Shown: positions 1-11,300 of the stretch, one piece after another
Numbering within the stretch: position 1 is the first letter of the stretch
Layout: each line of letters begins with the position of its first letter
Source of the DNA: Ruminococcus sp.
Lineage (GTDB): Bacteria; Bacillota; Clostridia; Oscillospirales; Ruminococcaceae
Assembly: GCF_024691275.1 (NCBI RefSeq)
Contig: NZ_JAILNU010000091.1
Coordinates: 1-38,276 of the forward strand
Length of the DNA stretch: 38,276 bases
Direction: 5' to 3'
Made by a program: the position numbers and the translations under genes
The notes under the pieces: model-generated
The model's database searches: none
Told to the model about the DNA's origin: nothing
Seen by the model: the letters and a program-made list of their open reading frames with translations, nothing else

Positions 1-1
1 A

Positions 2-505
2 CACTGGGGCAGGCTCAAAGAGGACAAGTGGATCGTGAACTGTATGAGCTGCCGTGGTCTGTCTAAGGTCCTATTCAGTCTGATGTCCTGGGAGGACGAG
101 GGTAAGTACAGATTCAAGGGGCAGTTTCACACAAATGGAACCGATAAGCTTCTTGTGTTTGAACTTGACGAGCCTGTAGTAACCAAAACTGTGGAACAGG
201 TGATAGTTCCTGAGAGTGCCGAAGACAGTGACGAAAATGCCGAAGAAATTGTAGTTGAGGAAACTGTGAAGGTATATCCTCCTTCATGGGCAGCGACTTT
301 CGGAATGCCGATTTTGTCGATTGTTCACAGTAGTCTGCTGACACAGCAGCACTACAGCGGTGACTGGGATGTTCTCAGACCGGCTAAAGTAATCGAAGAA
401 ATGAATGTACTTTCCTCTAACATGCTTGCAGAGCTTATGGAGGAAGCTGAAGCAATTATGAAAGGATGGGAGAATAATGACGGAGCAGATGAATCTGCTG
501 AGTGA
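2..505 (+). CDS. Hypothetical protein, 5'-truncated by window edge (paralogue 1 of 3)
   Basis: The frame is open to the left edge (it reads H-W-G-R-L-K-E-D-K-W before any start), so the true start lies outside the window. The GTG at 35 is not a convincing start. Residues near the left edge carry a segment W-E-D-E-G-K-Y-R-F-K-G followed by a hydrophobic strand L-L-V-F-E-L-D. The next two genes share it (G-W-D-P-K-C-R-Y-K-I-L-G; G-W-D-K-K-Y-T-Y-R-I-K-G). An acidic linker and a P-P-S-W-A-A-T-F-G segment follow. The gene overlaps the next one by 29 nt. I do not recognise a named family. My recollection is that proteins of this look occur on clostridial integrative elements, which is weak evidence. 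No function is assigned. Confidence 0.65.
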   Translation, partial: HWGRLKEDKWIVNCMSCRGLSKVLFSLMSWEDEGKYRFKGQFHTNGTDKLLVFELDEPVVTKTVEQVIVPESAEDSDENAEEIVVEETVKVYPPSWAATFGMPILSIVHSSLLTQQHYSGDWDVLRPAKVIEEMNVLSSNMLAELMEEAEAIMKGWENNDGADESAE

Positions 506-1328
506 AGAGGTAACAACAGATGAACTTTTTACAGCAAAAGAGCTGCGCAGGCAGGAGATTGAAAAGGCCTTCAGTAGCTATAGATTTGTGGTTGTCCGCA
601 AGGAACTGTTCGCTCATCTGCGTGATCCTGCGGTTGTAATCAGAAATGAAAACATTACCTTCAACACGGCCTGCATCAACGGATTGGAGGATGTTGTGTA
701 TGTCCAGCTCTTACTGTGTGAAGACGAGAAGATGTTTGCGGTCAAAGGCTGTGGGGAAAACGACAAGGATGCTCTGCGCTGGTGTGTCGCAAAGCCTGAC
801 AAGCGCAAGAGCCGAAAGATGACCTGCCCTGATTTTACGAAACAACTGTATAACATGATGGGCTGGGATCCGAAGTGCCGTTATAAGATACTGGGGTATA
901 AGGTTGACTTCGACGGTGAGACCTATTATGCCTTTGACCTGAGTGTAACAGAGATCTTCCATGAGAAACCGAAGAAGGGCGAGGCTGTTACTGAGCCTGT
1001 AGATACCAGAAAAGGCTATTATTCCGAAGATATAGCCAGAACCTTCGGTGTGCCTTTAGAGGAACATAGGAAGCAGACACAGATAACCGCAGAGAAGGGG
1101 TATATCAATGTAGCTACGCTCACAGGTGGAAAGAAGCCTGTGGATGGCGATGGAGAACAGTTATTGCCGGAGACTGACTCTGCGACTTCTGATGTTCCTG
1201 CCGTATATGCATCAAAAATACACGAGCAAATTGTCAATGCGCAGCCAACGGGCGAAGTGCGCCCTGATGGGGGGAAAATATATGAACCGGAGGTGTCAGA
1301 TGGATCAGGCAGTATGGAATTCCAATGA
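477..1328 (+). CDS. Hypothetical protein with the shared repeat domain (paralogue 2 of 3)
   Basis: 283 residues, starting inside the end of the preceding gene, which suggests translational coupling. A GGGAG lies just before the ATG at 477; an ATG at 489 behind GGAG is an alternative. The N-terminal half (I-T-F-N-T-A-C-I-N-G-L, then V-Y-V-Q-L-L-L) aligns by eye with the third gene. The middle carries M-G-W-D-P-K-C-R-Y-K-I-L-G and Y-Y-A-F-D-L. A T-F-G-V-P segment matches T-F-G-M-P of the first gene. The C-terminal tail is low-complexity and acidic. No signal peptide or membrane segment is seen, so it is probably cytoplasmic. Function is unknown. It could be an accessory protein of a mobile element. 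Confidence 0.7.
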   Translation: MTEQMNLLSEEVTTDELFTAKELRRQEIEKAFSSYRFVVVRKELFAHLRDPAVVIRNENITFNTACINGLEDVVYVQLLLCEDEKMFAVKGCGENDKDALRWCVAKPDKRKSRKMTCPDFTKQLYNMMGWDPKCRYKILGYKVDFDGETYYAFDLSVTEIFHEKPKKGEAVTEPVDTRKGYYSEDIARTFGVPLEEHRKQTQITAEKGYINVATLTGGKKPVDGDGEQLLPETDSATSDVPAVYASKIHEQIVNAQPTGEVRPDGGKIYEPEVSDGSGSMEFQ

Positions 1329-1680
1329 CCTTGGTATCAGCTTAGCCGCTTTTTCCGGTAGAATCACTATATTCAAGACCACTTTAAAAGCTTTGAACTA
1401 TCCTCCGTATTTTCGCTTCCTGCTTGATATTGATCACAAGCAGTTTGGGATCGAATGCTGCGGCTATAAGTCGGAAGGTTCTCATCAACTGCCGGAGAAG
1501 ATGACACGGGAGCATTACGACATAAAGAGCATGGACATGGTTAAGTTCATATTTCAGACCTGTGGGTGGGATAAAAAGTACACGTACCGCATCAAGGGTA
1601 TAGCGATGCCAGAGCACAGGATGATTGTGTTTGACCTGACGACAGCACAGAAAGTTGCCGAGTTTCGGCGAAGTGAGTAG
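1300..1680 (+). CDS. Hypothetical small protein with the shared repeat domain (paralogue 3 of 3)
   Basis: 126 residues. I chose ATG 1300 because GGAGG sits 8 nt upstream; the frame is open back to 1126 but lacks a ribosome-binding site there. It overlaps the preceding gene by 29 nt, the same overlap as between the first two. The protein is essentially only the shared domain: R-I-T-I-F-K-T-T-L aligns with N-I-T-F-N-T-A-C, F-G-I-E-C-C-G with F-A-V-K-G-C-G, and G-W-D-K-K-Y-T-Y-R-I-K-G with G-W-D-P-K-C-R-Y-K-I-L-G. Function is unknown. It lacks the acidic and T-F-G-containing tails of the other two, so it may be the minimal form of the domain. Confidence 0.65.
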   Translation: MDQAVWNSNDLGISLAAFSGRITIFKTTLKALNYPPYFRFLLDIDHKQFGIECCGYKSEGSHQLPEKMTREHYDIKSMDMVKFIFQTCGWDKKYTYRIKGIAMPEHRMIVFDLTTAQKVAEFRRSE

Positions 1681-2090
1681 CCGTGATTATCGATTCTACG
1701 ATTCCAAACGGCAGATTTAAAGATTTCGCCACATTATTCCTTTTAATATTTTGATTGCGTGCGGCAATCGTTCTTTTACGAGGCTGATACATAATTAGGG
1801 ATAATGTTCAAAACTAAATATAATAATGAAGCAGCCCACTGGGTAAGCATCCAAGTTACGATGGATTTCGTAAGGAGGAGAGCTATCTGGTGGGCTGCTG
1901 TTTTATTATGTAAACTGAAATGAGCTGTTGTTTAAAGAATATCCCCACGGTATCAGTATCAGTAACATCTGCAGAACAGGAGTAAATAGAAATTGTTTAC
2001 AAATTATTCATAAACTTTTTCTTTGTGACGGTTTTTAGGCATTTCCCGATATTCCGTCATCTATGGTTTTTATCATTTCTTTTCAGGTAA
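1681..2090. other. Gene-free stretch between paralogue cluster and surface operon
   Basis: No reading frame with a start and ribosome-binding site is seen. It holds the long hairpin described separately (1831-1904) and AT-rich DNA with a weak GACGG/CCGTC inverted repeat around 2027-2058. I see no good promoter for the downstream surface operon. Because that operon's first gene also lacks a normal start, this stretch is a candidate junction between an inserted element and older chromosome. Confidence 0.4.
1831..1904 (+). ncRNA. Structured RNA or long-loop terminator
   Basis: GCAGCCCAC (1831-1839) pairs perfectly with GTGGGCTGC (1890-1898), followed by TGTTTTATT. Inside the roughly 50-nt interval TTACGA and TCGTAA form a second hairpin, and short AGC/GCT and TCC/GGA pairings can stack between the two. 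A simple terminator would not need the ordered inner stems and internal loops, so this may be a small structured RNA that also terminates transcription of the three-gene cluster. I do not recognise a named RNA family. Confidence 0.45.
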
Positions 2091-2141
2091 TACACGTCAA
2101 AAATATGCCTATTTATAGCCATTTGCGGCTGCGTCATCTAT

Positions 2142-3266
2142 TTGGGATTTACTACAATCGCGTGGTTCTCGATGAACAAGGACGTTGACGGAAACGGAAT
2201 GGGTGTGACGACCGCTGATCTGCCGTTTGAGGTAGCAGTTTCAGCTCCCTACACAAATTCCCCGGATTACTCCTCGCTGCTGCAATCGCAGCTTTCATAC
2301 AACACTTCCGCACACGAAACCAGCGGCAATGTCGGTGAAATCAAGTGCCTGATGAACGACGCGACCGCCGATCCTACCAACCCTATGCGAGGAATGCAGC
2401 CCGGCTCATATGGAAGTATAACCTTTATGATAAAGCCAAAGATCACCGGAACTTACACTATTCATTTCGACATAGCCGCTGTCGGCTATCACGCAGAATT
2501 TGAAACCGATAACGCAGGCGCTCTTCAGCCAAACATCCTGAAAAACACAACTGTTAACGGAGAAAGTGTTCCCGTGTTCTACTCTCTGGCGGACTACGCA
2601 GAATTACAGTCCGGGATCATTTCAGAACTCGAAGCCATTTCGTCTCCGACTCCGGAACAGCGTGAAAAGCTCGCAAGTGCCCGTGAAGATGTCGCAAACA
2701 GTCCAAAGGCATCAAGGTTTCTGAAAGGGCATATCCTGTTTTTTGAGAATTGGAGCAGTTCAACAAAGTATTACTCCGATTTTATTGATCCTGAGATCGG
2801 CTTTGACCGCACCTACACGTTTACTGCCGATGACGTTGCCGGAACTATGACTGCGGCAAGAACAGAAGAACTTACCGTCACTCTGTACTGGATCTGGCCG
2901 AACACTTTTGCTCAGATCGTTCTCGATAACGGCAACACCTACCTCAACGAGCGTGACGCCGCAATGTTCGGAAGCACACAGCCTGCCATAAGCGGTCAGA
3001 CACCGCGCGAAAAGATGATAGCTTATATCGCTTCACACAGCGATCTGTTCTTTGAAAGCACTAACGCAGTATTTTCTGATACGATCGATCCGGACAGCGG
3101 TGAGGTTACTGAGACCGCAGCTTCCAAGATAGCCGCTCTGATCGCAGGACTATCATCAAATCCTGACGATATTGTGCCATTGAATAACGGATACAATAAT
3201 TCCGATCAGATCATAGGCGAAAACGTACAGATACTTTTTACTGAGATCACTGCAAGTGTGCCATAA
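2142..3266 (+). CDS. SipW/TasA-type exported surface protein, damaged 5' end
   Basis: 374 residues from a TTG at 2142, but this start is unlikely. The same frame is open back to 2091 and encodes K-I-C-L-F-I-A-I-C-G-C-V-I-Y-L-G-F, a good membrane helix running into T-I-A-W-F-S-M-N-K-D. No ATG, GTG or TTG with a ribosome-binding site exists in that frame upstream, and TAA stands at 2088. The hydrophobic helix followed by A-W-F-S and a G-x-G-M-x-V segment resembles the N termini of SipW-processed (camelysin/TasA-like) clostridial exported proteins. The rest is a beta-rich extracellular domain of unknown role. It is the first gene of the surface operon; the next gene starts 22 nt after its stop behind AAAGGAGG. 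Either an upstream frameshift, a rare ATT/ATA start, or truncation explains the missing start. Confidence 0.6.
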   Translation: MGFTTIAWFSMNKDVDGNGMGVTTADLPFEVAVSAPYTNSPDYSSLLQSQLSYNTSAHETSGNVGEIKCLMNDATADPTNPMRGMQPGSYGSITFMIKPKITGTYTIHFDIAAVGYHAEFETDNAGALQPNILKNTTVNGESVPVFYSLADYAELQSGIISELEAISSPTPEQREKLASAREDVANSPKASRFLKGHILFFENWSSSTKYYSDFIDPEIGFDRTYTFTADDVAGTMTAARTEELTVTLYWIWPNTFAQIVLDNGNTYLNERDAAMFGSTQPAISGQTPREKMIAYIASHSDLFFESTNAVFSDTIDPDSGEVTETAASKIAALIAGLSSNPDDIVPLNNGYNNSDQIIGENVQILFTEITASVP

Positions 3267-3288
3267 TTCTCACAAAGGAGGAGACAGT

Positions 3289-4173
3289 ATGAAACCAAAA
3301 CTGATAACAAAATTTAAAGCACTGTCTCGCCGTAAAAAAGCAGGCATCGGAGTCGCCTCTGTACTGAGTGCCGCACTCGTTTTTTCCATTCCGGTCGCGG
3401 CATGGTTCACAAACCAGCGTAAGCTGGCAGATCTGCAATATGTAAACTCTCCGTCAAAGCTCTATATCAGAGCCGGTCACGACGAAGAATCGCAGTATAT
3501 TGATCTCTCAAACGTGCAGGTAACTGCAACCTCTGATACAGCTAAGTACTATGTATTTGCCGTAACCGGCAGCAACGCTACTTACTATAATCTTCAGCTT
3601 GCATATACGACCAATAATCAGTTTGAATATTTTCTCTATCCGGCAAAAGAAAACACAGGAACAGCTCCGGCTGTAACACCAATGCCATTTGTTCCGTACA
3701 CTGCACATAGTGAAACCGGTACATCCGGCAATTACTACTATACAGTTGATGCCTCAGTGATAACAGCTCAGCCAGAGAATACACCTGCTGCTGATGCACA
3801 TAGAATAATAGATGGAACTGAGATCACAAGAGAAGGAACAGCTCATACGATCTCAGCCGGTTTTCTGAATAAAGACGGAGATCTAATTAAAGCAAAGAAA
3901 ACCACATCGGGCACTATTGATTATCATGTCAATACATACGGAAATACAGTCAGCACAGAGAATGTTCAGGATTGTGCTGAACCGCTGTATTGGCAGGCCC
4001 GCGGAATAAAATCAGGTATGGACACTACAACAAGAGAACTGACAGATTATTATATTCTCGAAGTAAACTGGGCAAAAGCCAAAAAAGCTATCGAAGATGA
4101 AGGCGATACCTTTACTGACAACCGCGAAACAGATGTGATTTATATTTCGGTAGCAAGCAGTACAGGTACATAA
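3289..4173 (+). CDS. SipW/TasA-type membrane-anchored surface protein
   Basis: 294 residues. ATG 3289 sits behind AAAGGAGG at ideal spacing; an in-frame start at 3256 has no such site. The N terminus is basic (K-P-K-L-I-T-K-F-K, then R-R-K-K), followed by a membrane helix ending V-A-A-W-F-T-N-Q, the same helix-A-W-F layout as the preceding gene and without a classical A-x-A cleavage site. The remainder is rich in Thr, Tyr and Asn and looks like an extracytoplasmic beta domain. It is second in the operon and lies 34 nt before the next gene. By analogy with SipW/TasA systems it could be a fibre or scaffold subunit, but no signal peptidase or sortase gene is present in this window. Precise function is unknown. 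Confidence 0.7.
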   Translation: MKPKLITKFKALSRRKKAGIGVASVLSAALVFSIPVAAWFTNQRKLADLQYVNSPSKLYIRAGHDEESQYIDLSNVQVTATSDTAKYYVFAVTGSNATYYNLQLAYTTNNQFEYFLYPAKENTGTAPAVTPMPFVPYTAHSETGTSGNYYYTVDASVITAQPENTPAADAHRIIDGTEITREGTAHTISAGFLNKDGDLIKAKKTTSGTIDYHVNTYGNTVSTENVQDCAEPLYWQARGIKSGMDTTTRELTDYYILEVNWAKAKKAIEDEGDTFTDNRETDVIYISVASSTGT

Positions 4174-4207
4174 TGTAGCTCTTATGCGGAAAGGAAGTGA
4201 GAGTATT

Positions 4208-5278
4208 ATGAAAAAATCCATCAAGAATAAACTGACAAACTTTCTTAAGAAGTATTGGATATCGCTCTGGATCGTCATCGCAACACTCTCACTTATATCC
4301 GTCAACGTCGCCTATACTTCGTATAACAAGACCAGCACTGCCAAAAGTGTTGTAGCTCGTGTCGGCGCGCTCGGAAAGCATTTTTCCTCCAATTATTTGC
4401 AGCGCGGCTCAACTATTGTCAGCGTACCTGTCTATGTCAATGAAACAGACACCGAGCCGGGCGATTATGTGCGAATATTCAATTTTGCACAGGGCAACCC
4501 CGGAGATCCCTACAACAGACAGATCACATATGTTCTGAAAATGCGGCTCGTGTATTATAATGATACAGACTATGTCCCTGCAACAGAAGCAATTGTCGGT
4601 GACCGCTATATTAAAGCCGAATTCAACGATACAACGTACACATTCGGCAAAGATGGCGCCACATATTCCAATCTCGGCGACTGGACTGCCATACCCAGCT
4701 CATTAGCCGGCAACACAGCGTCAACAGATACGATCAAGGTCACTTACAGCACAGATCAGGTCACTGCATTAACTTCAAACGCTCCGCAGTCTGCACCTAA
4801 AAAGCTGTATCTGGAAATAACTGCTGAACCTACTCCTCCGGACAATTACCTTGATCTTGAAAAAATACAAGCAAGACTTGATCTTAAATTAAACGGAACT
4901 GTAACTCCGGTTACATGGAAAGGCTATTTCAGCGATGATGATGCCAAGACTGCATCGGATGATACTGCTTTACCCACAACTTATGAAGGTTTTAATTACA
5001 TCATAGAAGGCGTCGGCGAAGGTTCATTCACACTGAGCTGGAAAAGCCAATACCTCTCTTTAAATAAAGATTTCATAACAGCGTCCGGAGGAACATATAC
5101 TCCGGCAGCCTCAAACGCAGATCCTAAGATCGACACACTGGTATTTAGTGTCGACTCTAATAATATAAGCCGCTATGATACTCAGTTTTACCGGACAGGA
5201 ACAACTGACCCGGCATCTACATGGGGCGATTTAAAAGCATATGTAACCTATACTTTTGCAGAAACAACGAGTCCGTAA
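4208..5278 (+). CDS. Membrane-anchored surface protein of the giant-protein operon
   Basis: 356 residues. ATG 4208 is preferred over 4184 because the AGGAAG site lies between them. A basic start (K-K-S-I-K-N-K) precedes a membrane helix (I-S-L-W-I-V-I-A-T-L-S-L-I-S-V) ending in N-V-A-Y-T-S-Y-N. This is a variant of the helix-A-W-F pattern of the two upstream proteins. The extracytoplasmic part contains beta-rich stretches (for example Y-V-L-K-M-R-L-V-Y-Y and L-Y-L-E-I-T-A-E-P). The stop is 39 nt from the start of the giant gene, so co-transcription is likely. No catalytic motif is visible. It may be a subunit or anchor for the giant protein. Confidence 0.7.
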   Translation: MKKSIKNKLTNFLKKYWISLWIVIATLSLISVNVAYTSYNKTSTAKSVVARVGALGKHFSSNYLQRGSTIVSVPVYVNETDTEPGDYVRIFNFAQGNPGDPYNRQITYVLKMRLVYYNDTDYVPATEAIVGDRYIKAEFNDTTYTFGKDGATYSNLGDWTAIPSSLAGNTASTDTIKVTYSTDQVTALTSNAPQSAPKKLYLEITAEPTPPDNYLDLEKIQARLDLKLNGTVTPVTWKGYFSDDDAKTASDDTALPTTYEGFNYIIEGVGEGSFTLSWKSQYLSLNKDFITASGGTYTPAASNADPKIDTLVFSVDSNNISRYDTQFYRTGTTDPASTWGDLKAYVTYTFAETTSP

Positions 5279-5317
5279 CCGGATTTGATGTGTGTGTTAT
5301 ATGATAGGAGAATGGCT

Positions 5318-8300
5318 ATGAAAAGAAAAAAGACTAAGCCTAAAATTATAAATAGAATTGTCAGTGCAATGCTCTCGGCAACAATAATGGTAACAGGCAT
5401 ACCTTTTCCGCAATTTACAGACGGATTTCATATCAAGCTCAAACCGTTTTACACTGACTCTGTGACTTTAGCGGAAGACACTATCCCCGTAGACACTGAG
5501 CCCTCAGGAATTACAGAAGTTCTATTTGATCAAAGTCAGTTAATAACCATCAATGATGCTGATGAATTAAAGAAATTCTCGTGGTGGTATAATAAATACG
5601 GTGATCCAAACAACACGATCAATGTAAACATTTCAATGGCAGAATCCTCTTCTTACAACAGCGTTCCTTACATTGATCTCCATGAAGGGTTTGCAAGTAT
5701 CGGCACTGAGGAGCGGCCTTTTAACGGAACTATCCAGATCACCTCAGCTTCACTTGCAACATTTTACGTGTTCAAGCCGTTCTTTGGTGTTGTAAATCAA
5801 AGCACGAAAATATTAGATCAATTTCCTTCCGGAAATAACACAGTAAATGTCAGAGAGATCACATTCCTGAGTTCTATGGGTTATACAGGTGACTCATACA
5901 CAATGCCTACACCGCATTCTGTTCTGGCAAACAAAATAGTAAATCCTTCCAGTTCGACCACTCAAATGGAATGCTCCGTAAAACTGGAATGCGTGGGAGC
6001 TGCATCCCTTCAGAATGTCAAAGAAAAAGACATTTCCGGCATTGTCGGAACCATTGACGATGGTGCGTCGTTAAAGCTCAATTTAACAAACAATGGTATC
6101 GTCTCCGGAACAAATTATATCGTAGATGTAACAGGCTCAGGACCTATCGGTCTGCTTTGCGGTACAATGGAAGATAATTCCGTTCTGACAGCAAATATCC
6201 AAAGCGGAACCAACAATAGTTATAAAGTCAAAAGCTCAGATAATTCTGCCGGTGGTCTGGTAGGAAAAATGGAAGCAGGATCAGCACTCGTCATAAACAA
6301 TGGAGAAAACACAGGTTTTCAGAGCGTTGCACATAACGTTTCCGGAACCTACTGCGGAAACCTTGTCGGCTATGCAGAAAATGCATATATTGGAAGCACA
6401 ATTCCTTCTTCTGTATATCCGTTAAATATGACGATCGACTCCGCTGTAAAAACAGCAGCGACTGCTGAACTGAACGGCACTTCCGGAAACGGTCATCTGT
6501 TTGGCTATTACAAAGTATCAGATGTAACAGTCGGAAGCACAACTCATAAGAACTGTACTATCACATTGAGCGGTCTCAATAATCTGACTGTAAAATCAAC
6601 AAAAGGAAATTCCGGCGGTCTTATAGGCGAATTGGAATTTGCATCAACAGCAGCAGCATCTGCAGCTTCCAGCCCTGTATTTACAATCAATGGCGGAGCG
6701 GGCGTAACAGGTGCATCTAACACCGGAACCCAAAATCTGACACTTAATTTTTCCGGCAGCAATAACGGTGGTCTGATCGGTGTCTACAAAACCAGCAGCC
6801 TGAAAAATACATTGCACATCACCGATGTCTATACTTCGCTTTCCGGCACAGCGGGAGCAACAATAGGCGGTCTGATCGGTAAAATCGACGACACAACTTC
6901 TGCTGCCTATATAAAGATAGAAAAGGCACATACCACCGGTAACAAGGGCGGCGGTATGATCGGCACAGCAGGAAGCACTGATACAAAGGGCGCTTTTGTT
7001 GATGTAACTGGCTACAACAAAGTGGTTGGCGGAAGTATAGCCGGAATTATTTCATCAATGTCTTATGGCGTACTGCGTCTTGCCGGCACAACGGATCTGA
7101 TTGGACTTACTTCCGGCAATATGATCCTTAACAGCCGTGACTCAGCTTTGGTTTATTCTAATGGAACAGGTAATAATGCTGAATGGACTCTCAAACGCCC
7201 AACAAACGCCTTAAACAAAGATGATATAGGTTCATGGGGCGAGGTCATTCGCACAGCCGATCTTGGCACTATCATCGATGAAACGAGTTTTACAACAAAC
7301 CATAAGGTAAGCCTCGCAGCTGCGGCAGCTTCTACCGGAGATACTGACCTTATTAAATTTGCCAAAGTTGCTCTGAATATTCAGCACAATACCGGAACAA
7401 CCAGTGAGGCGCTGGCAGTTAATACTGCGAACGCCAATCTGAGCAGCACTTTATTGTCCGGCACTCACGCATTTGGAACAGTTAACCTTTCAAATACCGG
7501 TCTCACCGGACTTACACGAGACGGCGGTTCATCACCGCAAGAATTCACCGGTTCGATCACAAGCGGCAACATCACGCTTGCTGTCGGTGAGGCTTATGGC
7601 GTTGCCGGCGGTTCTGAGGGTACAGGAAGGATCTACGAACATCGTTGGAGCGGTCTGCTTTCCGCGATCAATGGTGCGACCATTTCCGACCTTACTGTGA
7701 CAGGTACTTGTGATAAAAAGCCGATGACAAATGGTGAAAAGAATTATTTTGGCGGCGTTACTGCTTTATATAAAGGCTCAAGTGCAACCTCACTCACAAA
7801 CGTAACAAGTTCTGTTGACTGTACGATAAAAAGCAACGGCAATGCTATCGGTGTGATCGGCGGCATGATCGGCGGTGTTTCTGATACTGCAACCGGTACG
7901 CTTTCATTCAATGGCTGTAACAGTTCTGCTAAAATTACTGACGGAACCGGTGTAAACAACTATTTCGGCGGATATATAGCTTTGGTCGACCGACAGGGTT
8001 CAGGCTCGATACCTGCTATTACTATCAACTTCGGAAACACTGCAAAATGTACAATCGGCGGCGGTGCTGCAGCTACACCTAACTACACCAATTCAACAGC
8101 AAAGACACGCCCGATATATGGCGGACTTATCGGTGCTGTTCGCGGAACAAACGCTCACAGCATCGCAACAACTATCAATGTTACAAATGTTGAAGCAAAC
8201 AACTTGATAATCAGTTCTTCCCTCAGCGGCAGCAGTCCAAACGGTGCCGGCGGTCTGTTGGGATATGCTTGGTATGATGCTGAAGTATCCATACCCAGAC

Positions 8301-11300
8301 TTGCTGTTACTGGTTCTTCTGTTACTGCAAACGGCGGATTGGGTGATCTTGGCGGTCTTGTTTATGCCGCAACAGGACACTGGACAGTTTGTGGAACCGG
8401 AACAGATGATAAAGTGACCATTGCTTCTTCGACCTTTAGCGGCAGCGGCAGTCTCGGTCTGTTGGTAACAAGAGCATTTAATGAAGTTCTGCTCGGCAAG
8501 GACGATGAAACTTATACTGCGGATAAACAAGCTGCTCTATATCTTGAATTAACAAATCAGGCGAAATATGATCCCTCTGGTGCAGCAATTTCCGGTTCTC
8601 CTTCTGTATTTGATGAGATTGCAGCTTATAGCGTGAACCCAGATGACTCGATCGGCATTACAGACAATGGCAACGCAGTTGTCTCTATAAATACTGACGG
8701 CAGCGGCACTGGCGTAACAATGACCGGCTCTGCCTGCAACACCTATCAGAATAAAACTACATACGGCAAAAACACAGTTAAGACAAACGGTAATACTCGT
8801 TATTACTACAATCTTGATACGATCCGCGCTAATGAAAGCAAGTCAGATGCTGAAAAGCTGCTGCTCTGGAGCGTAAATTGTTATGCACACAGCAGTATTT
8901 CCAATAAGGACTACTTCGGAACGAGCTTTACCCCTTCCGGAACTTCTTTGGATATGACAGGTCTTTCATATTATACGATCGACTATGTAAGCTCTTTCCC
9001 GTTCAATAACAGGAATTTCTCATTAACATTCTACAACAAAGAAATTGAAACTGGTGAAAGCGGAACGGGCGACAGTGACAGCAATGCACGCAGCACAGTT
9101 GACTCAACCAGTCAGCACTATATGATGCACTGCGGACTGTTCCGGAATGCAAAGGCAACCGATGTCAAAGTTGGTACTATAACTTTTTCCGGAAATGTCG
9201 GCAAATACGACGGCGGCTCAGGCTTTATTATCAGCGGAAAGCTTGGTGGTGATTCTTCTAATCCAAGCAAGTTTTCAGATACAGGCATCACGCTTAATGG
9301 TGCCTATGTTTATCCTGGCAGCAATGCTATCACATCCGGAAGCTATGCACCATTACTGATCAACTCTGTTGGAACGAATGCAGACCTTAAAATCAAAGGG
9401 GTTTCATCAACCGGATATACAGATTTTAGCGGTTACGCTGCTTCCAGCTTGATCGGTAATGTCGGAGCAAGTGATGCCTCTGACAGCGGTATGAACATTG
9501 AGTTCTCCGATATAACATTAGATGCCAGAAGAAATGCAAACGACTTTTCAGCTCAGAATTTTAACACGGTGTACGGCTCGACAAAGTCTATTTTCAGCAA
9601 TGCGACTTTGCTTCAGCAGTATATCTACAGCGGCACCGATTCCAAAGGAGTCTATAATTATCGCTGGGATGAAGACTGGACAAACAATCAGCACCATGTA
9701 ACTTACGGTGCAGAAATTGATAACACAGTTGATAACAGAGATGCTACAACCAATAAGAGTGAGCAGCGTAATTATTTCGGAAGCGATAAATTCACACATC
9801 CTACCAACAATAACGCAGCAAGTGAATATGGAAATTTCGCAACATATTTCATTCCTTATGTTGCAAACATTGGCAGCGTAAAAGGCGATGATATTCATGA
9901 GCTTCGTGTCAATATCCCGGTCGTAAACCTGACAGATGGATGCGGCACTTACAATGATCCTTATGTAATTAAAACTCCTAAGCAGCTTTATTCGGCGGCT
10001 GATCTGATTAAAACTACAACATTTTCTGACACATCATTCCAGATCAATCTGCCTTCCAGCATTGCAGACAATCAACACTGGTGCTATCCTGCTACTGGCG
10101 ACACGCCGGAGCATACAGTGTTCCGGCTTAACAGTGCGTCAACACCTCAATTCACAAATGGCAGTACAACATACACAAGAGAGGAAGTCCGTAAATATCT
10201 GGCAGGCGCATATTTCCTGATTGATGATGACCTTGTTCTTGCGAATGATTTTCCTGGAATGGGTGCTGGTAATACCAGCGATTATGCGTTTCGCGGCGTA
10301 GTTGTTGGCAAAAATAATGGAACCGAGAATAATCCTGATTATCCGACTATTACTTTGACAAATGGTGTTCCGTTTGTATACAACAGTAACGGCTGCGTAA
10401 TCAAAAACTTGAATTTCAATAAAACAACTTTCACACTTTCAGACGGAACAAAGACACAGTTCACCTATGGTTCAGGATGCCCAGCCTATGGCGGTGTCAT
10501 CAACAAGATAATGGGTGGCGACAATATCATTGATAATGTAGGCGTCACGTTTGCAGAACCGACCAATCCTTCATCGGGTTCATGGCTGCACATCGTGCCA
10601 GTCGGCGGCTACGTCGGTGTCATTCTGAATGGCGGACTGTTCTTCCGTAACATGGACAATGTAACAAACAAGAACGGTATCGCTTCGTATAAGACAGATG
10701 CAAACAAAAAGTATCTCTACCGCAACCCGATCATAGGCAGAGTTCTTAACGGATACGCTGTTTGTGAGGACTGCAATAAACTTGATAACGGTGACAAGAA
10801 CTACTACATTTCACGCCTTGATTCTTCGCTTACAGATAAGCTGACGATCACAAACAGCGCTATAACAGCAAAAAATGCACAGTCGTGGTTTGTGCTTTCT
10901 CTCCTTGTAAACAGCGGCACAATGTCGGACAAGACATTGTACATCAACTCGGATAGTAAGGCGCGCCACCTGGGTGATTACACAGATGTCGGCTGTCTGA
11001 ACACGAAAACAGCTTCCACACTTTCAGATGCTGATAAACTTATCTTTACTGCTGGCGCTGAAACCGGCACATCATCTGATAAAGTCGTTCCTTATCTTAT
11101 GTATAAATACACCACAAGCGGAACTACTTGGCTGCGTACGACTAATGCATATGCTATCACGATGAACACTGCCGACACCGATGAAGATGATTTGATCTGG
11201 GAGCTCGATAAAGGCTACCGCGGAATTGGTGGTTTCAATGCGTATGACAGTGGTTCAGCACTTACCGATATCAATACTGACTGCAATATCAAGATTTCAG

